NCBI GenBank assembly: GCA_014925825.1
Contig: JACGCK010000240.1
Location: forward strand, 1-61,672
Direction: 5' to 3'
Origin: Pholiota molesta
Taxonomy: Eukaryota; Basidiomycota; Agaricomycetes; Agaricales; Strophariaceae
Length of the DNA stretch: 61,672 nucleotides
This document shows, in pieces, positions 55,473 to 61,672 of the stretch (the first letter of the stretch is position 1; every line of letters starts with the position of its first letter). The notes under the pieces were generated by a model, which saw only the letters and a list, made by a program, of their open reading frames with translations, was not told where the DNA came from and did no database searches. A program made the translations under genes and the position numbers.

Positions 55473-57358
55473 ATGACGAATAGTCTCTCCGGGGTTCCAG
55501 AAGAGCTGAAAATCAAGATCCTCTCCTTTCTTGATGCTGTTGCTCTCGCTCGCTGTTCGATGGTACGATCTTATCTTGGTCTTATCTTGAGTTTGATCTC
55601 GAAAGCAATTATTGAATGTGCGAGTTTCTAGACATGCAAATCCATCTGCGAAACCATCAAGAACTCTTCATTGTTAGCATATACTATTCAACTTCATTTA
55701 AACGGCCTCAAAGACGCTGGAGTGTCCGCTCCCCATGCTGACCTCCTCGCACATCTTCTGCGATATCGCCAGGCATGGCTTTCACTTAAATTGGGGGAGC
55801 CTGTTACTCTCTGGTTGCCGTATGATGGTTACAAAATGGAACTTGTCCGAGCCGCATTCGCTCATACGAACACGGAGCACATCGCTCACATCATATCGAT
55901 ACCTACTCCCAGCAACATCGAGAAACGTACATTCCAGAACGCCGGGAAAGGGACATTAGTTTTAACTTTCACCATGGACCCTACGCAAGACATGATAGCA
56001 TTACTATACAATGATGAGACGTAAGTACTTGATCACCGATTCATCAGCTTTCTGCCCACATTTCAGCGTCTTCGCAGCCGACCCTCGCGGACTGACGCTC
56101 GTAACATTTGCATACATATTCGCACCATGTCTACCGACATCCCCCACCCATTAGCGCACAGTAGCTGCTTGACGATAACTATATATCCCAACCCAACTCT
56201 TGGTAACTATCCAGACCATGCTTCTCTATACGTCGCGCATAACATCTTGGCATTCACTTTCTTTGACCCCTTACTGCGGAGGCGTGTAATGATATGGGAT
56301 TGGACCACCTCAGATCTCATACTAGTGCGCCACGTTTTTATGCCGTCCTCTAATCCATTTAACAATTTTGCAGGATTCCTCAATTGCGCTTGATCCTTGG
56401 CTTCCGCCTGTGAGAAACGGGTACCGATTCGGCCTCATCGACCACATGCACTGTCTCTTCATCTCCCCCGTGGATTCTGGGTCGATTCGACTGTACAAAT
56501 ACGTCCGACCTTCCGGCGTCCACCTCGCCACGCTGCACCTCCCACCCATTTCCGCGGGCATCAGTGTCCTGGGCGTAACCGCGCAGGCCGGGTCAATAAC
56601 CGCGCAGCAAGCGACTCCCCACGTTCCGCTGGCGGTAAACGACGCGGACCGCCTGCACGTATTCAATCTGCTGTACAGAAAGGGGACGGAGGGGCCGCAG
56701 TCGACCATATCCACGAACGTGTTCGTGCACCAGCGTGTGTTTATGAGCTACATCGCGCACGCCGCAGACCCCGCTGCAGCGGGGCCACCGCTGGACGTCC
56801 CCTGGGCGGACTGGGGCCCGCGGAACACGCGCATCCTCTGCCCTGCGTACACGACGACAGGGCGAGGGCCTAATAGGTGAGCACGCGCGCGCGGGGCACC
56901 GCCTGACCTGCGCCGTGAGTATTAATCCTGTCCTGCAGGTGTGTCCACGGCCAACGCGTCGTCCAGTTTCCGCGCACTACGGAACGCGAACTTGGCGGCG
57001 CCCAGTCTGTGGAAGTGCTGGACTTCTCCCGCGCTGCCGTGCTGGCCGCCCAAGGCCTCCTTCCGCAGCCGCCATCGTCGCCAACGCATCCGCCGGGGGT
57101 GTTAGCGCCGCCCAGTATCGTCCGGCATCCTTACTTCCAGGGTGATGTTGAGACGCACCTGCCGTACGTGTCCTGGACGCGGGAGCTTCCGAGGCAGTAC
57201 AATGATTTTCTCACAAACGAGGATTGCATTATCGGTATACAGGTGCGTTTCCGACGCTGTTCGTTATGCAACGTTAACTTTGGATTTACTTGGATTTACT
57301 ATCCATTTTGTAGAATAAGGTCGCTACTACTGTTCGCCTGGATATATACACCATCTAG
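55473..57358 (+). CDS. F-box protein, block copy M, intact (525 aa)
   Basis: Exons: 55473-55562, 55632-56020, 56078-56324, 56374-56876, 56939-57242 and 57314-57358, joining in one frame with introns of 49-71 nt. Residues 4-45 form an F-box (LSGVPEELKIKILSFLD ... CKSICETI), the Skp1-binding module of SCF ubiquitin ligases. The rest resembles the large C-terminal region of Agaricomycete F-box proteins: HLNGL, RQAWLSLKLGEPV, MDPTQDMIALL, CIHIRTMSTDIPHPLA, FFDPLLRRRVMIWDW, FGLIDHMHCLFISP, VHGQRVVQFPRTT. It may bind a substrate through repeated beta strands, which is inference. It is the only complete copy of three in the window. The last exon is short, ending LDIYTI. No frame damage seen. Confidence 0.85.
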
Positions 57359-57719
57359 TAACGGTACAACCAATTGGATCAAGTGGGATCAATTGCGCGC
57401 CGTGATTTCAAACTAGCTAGCTGTTGACGCGCACATGAATGGCGATCAGGCCCAGTCTTGGATACTTTACATGCGCACATAGACGAGCACGTCTACAGCT
57501 GCTCAGACTGAACGCGTCCTTATTGCGCATCACAAGACAACCAGATTAGCAGTATGGTTCGTAAACGGCGTACATACATTGACGTCGGTAGCACAGCGCA
57601 GGTAACGTAAGATCGATATCTCATTGGTGAGCTACTATATCAGTGGACAAGCAATCAAATCCGTCAAATAAGTCTACAAAGGCGCGGAGGTTTAGGAGCT
57701 GCTGCAAGGAAAGGCGTCA

Positions 57720-60650
57720 ACGAACGAAGCGGAGTGAATTCAAACAGGAGGCGAGCCAAGTGCGGAACGAAAATGAAATGTCCTTTTGTTCTTAACGTTG
57801 GCCCGCGAGCAATTCAATTATCACCAGCCGAGACAGAACCTATGAGTACAGCATCTGCGCGCTCAAATCAAAGACGAGGGACTCGGAGTGGCCAACACAG
57901 CGGCCCGACGCTCGTGGGAACAATTTCGGCAGGGTGTTGAGAGCTTGATCACGCTTGCTCAGGCTCTTCCCCTGCTAACCCCCGCCCTCGCACCGGCGCC
58001 CACCACACGTCTGCACCAGAGCGCTGAGACTATATTCCGAACCGTTACCAGATGTACAATTACGACGGCCCCCTCCATGCCACCAAATGACTCAGTATGC
58101 GCCTATATGACAGCCGGAGAGAAGAAACCTACTAGGTGGAGCGAAGGGCTTGATGGAACTTGGGGTGGAGGAAAGGTGGACGAGGGAGAGGAAACGGGCA
58201 AGGAGGCTCGGGCGAAGATGCTCAGGACGGCATGGAAGCGAGGCGGGGAAGTTGGAAGGGGAGGGGCGGCCGGGCGGGGCGAGGTGTACAAGCTCAGGCC
58301 ACCGCTCGCGACCGCCCAACGCACTGTACGTTCGTTACTCTTCCATATGCCGCACTATGCTGATGAGATTGGTTCAGTCTGCTTTCTGGCACGCTTTCTT
58401 GTCCAGAGGATGCCAACACTCGTTGAACGAGCTGTAGCATAGCCAGGTTGACCTGCGCAACCGCGTTACTGCCATTCAACGCACTTTTCGCTCCTTCATC
58501 GTTATCGACGTCCACTAGCCCACCTAGTCCAGCCCCACCGTCGACTGTCGAAGAAAAGCGGCCGTCAGGGTATCGTCCATCATAGACGGGCTGGACTAGT
58601 CCATCGCCATCGATTCATCGGTCCCCGTCATCTACATATGATTCTCTGCGTCATGGCCCTCCAAAAGGAGCACATACCGACCGCCGCAGCTTCCATCGAG
58701 GCGCAGGCACCTTTGTGAACCACCCCGCCGAACTCATCAACGTCCACTCCGGCTGCTGCGCCTGCCAACTCTAGCTCTGGCCCTTCGCTTCCAATTCGCT
58801 TCCTTCAAAGTTCCATGAACGTGATACGTCTTCCGCCCTCGAACCCGCTGGAGCACTCCGAATCGTCACCACCGCTTTCGCCCTCCTCCGTTCCGTACAG
58901 CCGCAAATCTCGGCCATCCTCGATGGTTCAAGCGGTGTCCAGGCACCCCTTGAAGTCTTGGATGTTCTCAAGACTATCCGAATCACGTCGCCGAATCCAC
59001 GGCGCGATGCGAACACTGTCCCGCATCACGACAGCGATCTTACGGTTGCTGATGACAACGAAGACACTGTGGGCAATCCGACGGAAGCAAAGCGCATTGA
59101 ACAAAAGGAGCGGGGGTGCTCCTAGTTGGCCCGAAGCACGTCGAGCGGGTGGAGGAACAGGGCTGCTACTCCTCTACAGTGCCGCGCCGCCTATGTACGC
59201 CGCATGTTGCGCAAACGCGCCTCTGCGATCAAGGTCAACATCGAATCGTCCCTTAGGTTGGTCCTGCGAACAAACGTCACGTCCACGAAGACCGACAGTA
59301 GCCAGCGAGAGGAGGGTGGTACACCCAGGTGCGCGTCGCGATTGTATCTGTGACGGCGGATATGCTAACCTTCGCCACAGCACTACTTCGGTCCATCAAA
59401 CACCGTACATATTATAAGTCCCAAGATTTCAATGCGTCCGACAATGCTGGTGGTTTCTCTTCAAGCTGTAGTACTGTACTTTCGACCGCTATCTCAGCTA
59501 GCGCTTATCTGTTATCTTCTCTGTTTGGAAGCCATCTAATTATCGCCCTCTCGCGACTCTTCCATGCCCCGATAAGGCCCTCGACATTTAGCTATCAACA
59601 GTCGCTTACGCTCAAGTCGTGCCTTCGAGCGCTCGCCTCCACCTCCTACCGTCTATTACGAATCAGTATTACAAGGATACCCTTCCTCCCGTGCTTGATT
59701 TGTCGTGGAAGGTTGCTCCAGCCGACACCACTCCTCGCGATGTCCTTTCAGTCGCTGCGTAGCTGTCTGGATAACTGGATGACCCATTTCGGGGAAAGGT
59801 GTATCAAGGGCCAATCGCCTCCGCGGAGAGTTTGTCTACCCCTGATGACCTCTCTTGCTCGGGAGAACTTTCGACAGTCTCGACGTCGAGGTAGCTGCTG
59901 GGATTGGGAAGTCCGCAACAACTCTCGCCCACAGGCTCGATAGCGATGCATCGCATCCCAGGAGCGGCTAGCGTGTTCCTGTCGAATGGGCGCATATGAC
60001 CTCCACTGCGCGCCTGTGTTCTGTAACGCACACCCTCACTACCGCGCCACCCACTGATCAACCACCACGACCACGTCGACCTGCGGCTGCCTTTTCGTTG
60101 ATGGACGCATAGTCGAACAATTTCCGTTCTTGGTCCAGATGCGCGTATATCAACGCGCGCCGCGGGAGGTGGAGAGAGCAGCCGTCTGCTAGGCTGGAGT
60201 GCGGACTACGCGCGCGCTCGAGAGGGCAGGGGCGCTTTTGGGATGGGGCCCTTCGCAATGGCTAGAACTAGGGTTTGGGGGATATCGACGCGTCGTGGGA
60301 TGGGAAGGAGGCGGTCAGTGGGAGTCGGGTGTGCGGATGCGCAGGAACGTATCCCATGCTCTGAGACCCGCAGCCGAGCGCCGTCCAAGGCAACGTCCTT
60401 GGAGAGGAAGTAGCGCGAGGATTTCCGAACGACATCTATGTACCTACATGCATTGGAATAAAATTCGATACACGTCTCTATTTCTTGTTGACTGTTCGTG
60501 CAATGGCTTCATTACGTAACAATAGAACGTACATTTGCTCATTTGATACGAAATCGATGACAATGATGAGAGAGTTTTTTTCCTTTTCACTTCCTACCAT
60601 CTGAATCTTGCCTAATTCAAGCTTGCCAGGCTCTGGCTACTCCTCCCAGT
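57720..60650 (+). repeat. Segmental duplication block R with an uncharacterised gene
   Basis: The inverted counterpart of block L, carrying the uninterrupted hAT target site (57871-57878). Coding-like stretches conserved with L: from about 57860 (AQIKDEGLGVANTAARRSW, EQFRQGVESLITLAQ), through PPNDSVCAYMTAGEKKP and KMLRTAWKRGGEVGRGG to 58367; a segment near 58830-59130 (EPAGALRIVTTAFALLRS); and 59329-59943 (SSLFGSHLIIALSRLFHAP, LTLKSCLRALASTSYRLL). They probably are exons of one or two genes with introns that I cannot place. Not identified. Confidence 0.5.
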
Positions 60651-60655
60651 GTTAA

Positions 60656-61672
60656 ATGACGAATAGTCTCCCCGGTGTTCCAGAGGAGCTGAGAATCAAG
60701 ATCCTCTCCTTTCTTGACGCTATTGCTCTAGCTCGCTGTTCAATGGTACAATCTTATCTTGGTCTTATCTTGAGTCTGATCTCGAAAGCAGTTATTGAAT
60801 ATGCGAGATTCTAGACATGCAAATCCATCTGCGAAACCATCAAGAACTCTTCATTGTTAGCTTTTACTATTCAACTTCACTTGAACGGCCTGAAAAACAC
60901 TCGACTGTCCACTTCCCACGCTGATCTCCTCGAACGTCTTCTGCGACATCGCCAGGCATGGCTCTCACTTGAATTGGGCGAGCCTGATACTCTGCAGTTG
61001 CCGTATAACAGTCATGGGATTAAACTTGTCGGAGCTGCAATCGCATTTACGAACAGTGAGCACGTCGCTGAAATTATATCACTACTACTTCCATCAACAT
61101 CGAGAAATGCACAATCCAAAACGCGCAGGGACGTCAGTTTTGGCTTTAACAATGGACCCTACGCAAGACATGATAGCGTTACTATACGATGATGAGGCGT
61201 AAGTACTTCGATCATCGATTCATCAGCTTTGCATCCACGTCTCAGTATCTTGGCAGCCGACCCTCGGAGACTGACACTCGTAGCATTTGCATCCATATTC
61301 GCACAATGTCTACCGACATCTCCCACCCATTAGCGCACCATAGCGGCTTGACATCACTATCAGCCAACCCACCTGTTGGTAACCACCCAGAGGAACCGTC
61401 TCTATACGTCGCGCGTAACATCTTGGCGTCACTTTCTTTGACCCCTTACGGCGGAGGAGTGTAATGATATGGGATTGGACCACCTCAGATCTTCTACTGG
61501 TGCGCCACGTTTATATGCCGTCCTCTGATATATATAACCAAAATTTGCAGGATTCTCTGTTGCTCTTGATCCTTCGCTTCCACCTGTGAGATTCGGGCAC
61601 AGATTCAGTTCATCGACCACACGTACTGTCTCTTCCTCTCGCCCGTTGATTCTGGGTCAATTCGGCTGTACA
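60656..61672 (+). pseudogene. F-box gene, block copy R, frameshifted and cut by the window end
   Basis: Same exon layout as copy M: exon 1 60656-60745 (F-box LPGVPEELRIKILSFLD), exon 2 from 60815, exon 3 from about 61258, and the start of exon 4 near 61551. Compared with M and L, exon 2 has lost single or few bases in the stretch after EHVAEIIS (about 61082-61135), breaking the frame, and exon 3 has lost one base near AARNILA (about 61420). Copy L is closer to this copy than M is. It is probably non-functional; the 3' end is outside the window. Confidence 0.75.

Noticed and set aside
1..61672. CRISPR arrays, operons, riboswitches, Shine-Dalgarno sites
   Set aside because: The spliced genes and gene families are eukaryotic; no array or bacterial signal is present.

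Overview
The window looks like nuclear DNA of a filamentous basidiomycete, probably an Agaricomycete. The genes I could resolve have many short GT...AG introns (about 50-90 nt). The gene content also fits: F-box proteins, a cluster that I match by motif to the fungal DUF6699 family, a BED/hAT transposase and a LINE with APE endonuclease, RT and RNase H. No viral, bacterial or organellar genes were recognised. Family names come from motif recognition only; no database search was run.

Layout. 1-3651: a 1.56 kb tandem duplication of the 3' half of an unknown repeat-like gene, abutting an F-box gene cut off in its third exon. 3652-6741 (minus strand), 53.5-57.4 kb (plus) and 57.7 kb to the window end (plus): three diverged copies (here L, M, R) of one segmental block holding an uncharacterised gene plus an F-box gene. 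M carries an intact F-box gene, L is truncated and R is frameshifted. Copy L was hit by a complete 3,999 bp hAT transposon (6742-10740, 8 bp target duplication, intact 945-codon transposase). Copy M was hit by an 86 bp foldback element with an 11 bp target duplication. In both cases the other block copies show the empty site.

12.4-17.0 kb: a large RBR-type E3 ubiquitin ligase of RNF216/TRIAD3 type (1,370 aa, 8 exons), with SUMO-interaction-like motifs and three tandem CUE-like repeats. A decayed copy of its first exon lies at 31.1-32.8 kb. 17.5-24.5 kb: a LINE broken by frameshifts. 25.0-35.1 kb: a family of three uncharacterised paralogues plus one dead fragment, all on the minus strand, interleaved with the E3 pseudogene. 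35.9-36.3 kb: a small hypothetical gene. 38.9-52.3 kb: five DUF6699-like genes separated by 1.3-4.2 kb of unassigned DNA, including a foldback element at 40.4-41.4 kb.

Together the window is a duplication-rich accessory region with three locally expanded gene families: F-box, the 25-35 kb family and DUF6699. The most interesting candidates are an N-terminal PP1-docking-like motif in all five DUF6699 proteins, the three CUE-like repeats in the E3 ligase, and the two transposon insertions documented by paralogous empty sites. F-box and RBR proteins both belong to ubiquitin pathways, but nothing in the sequence links these genes functionally.
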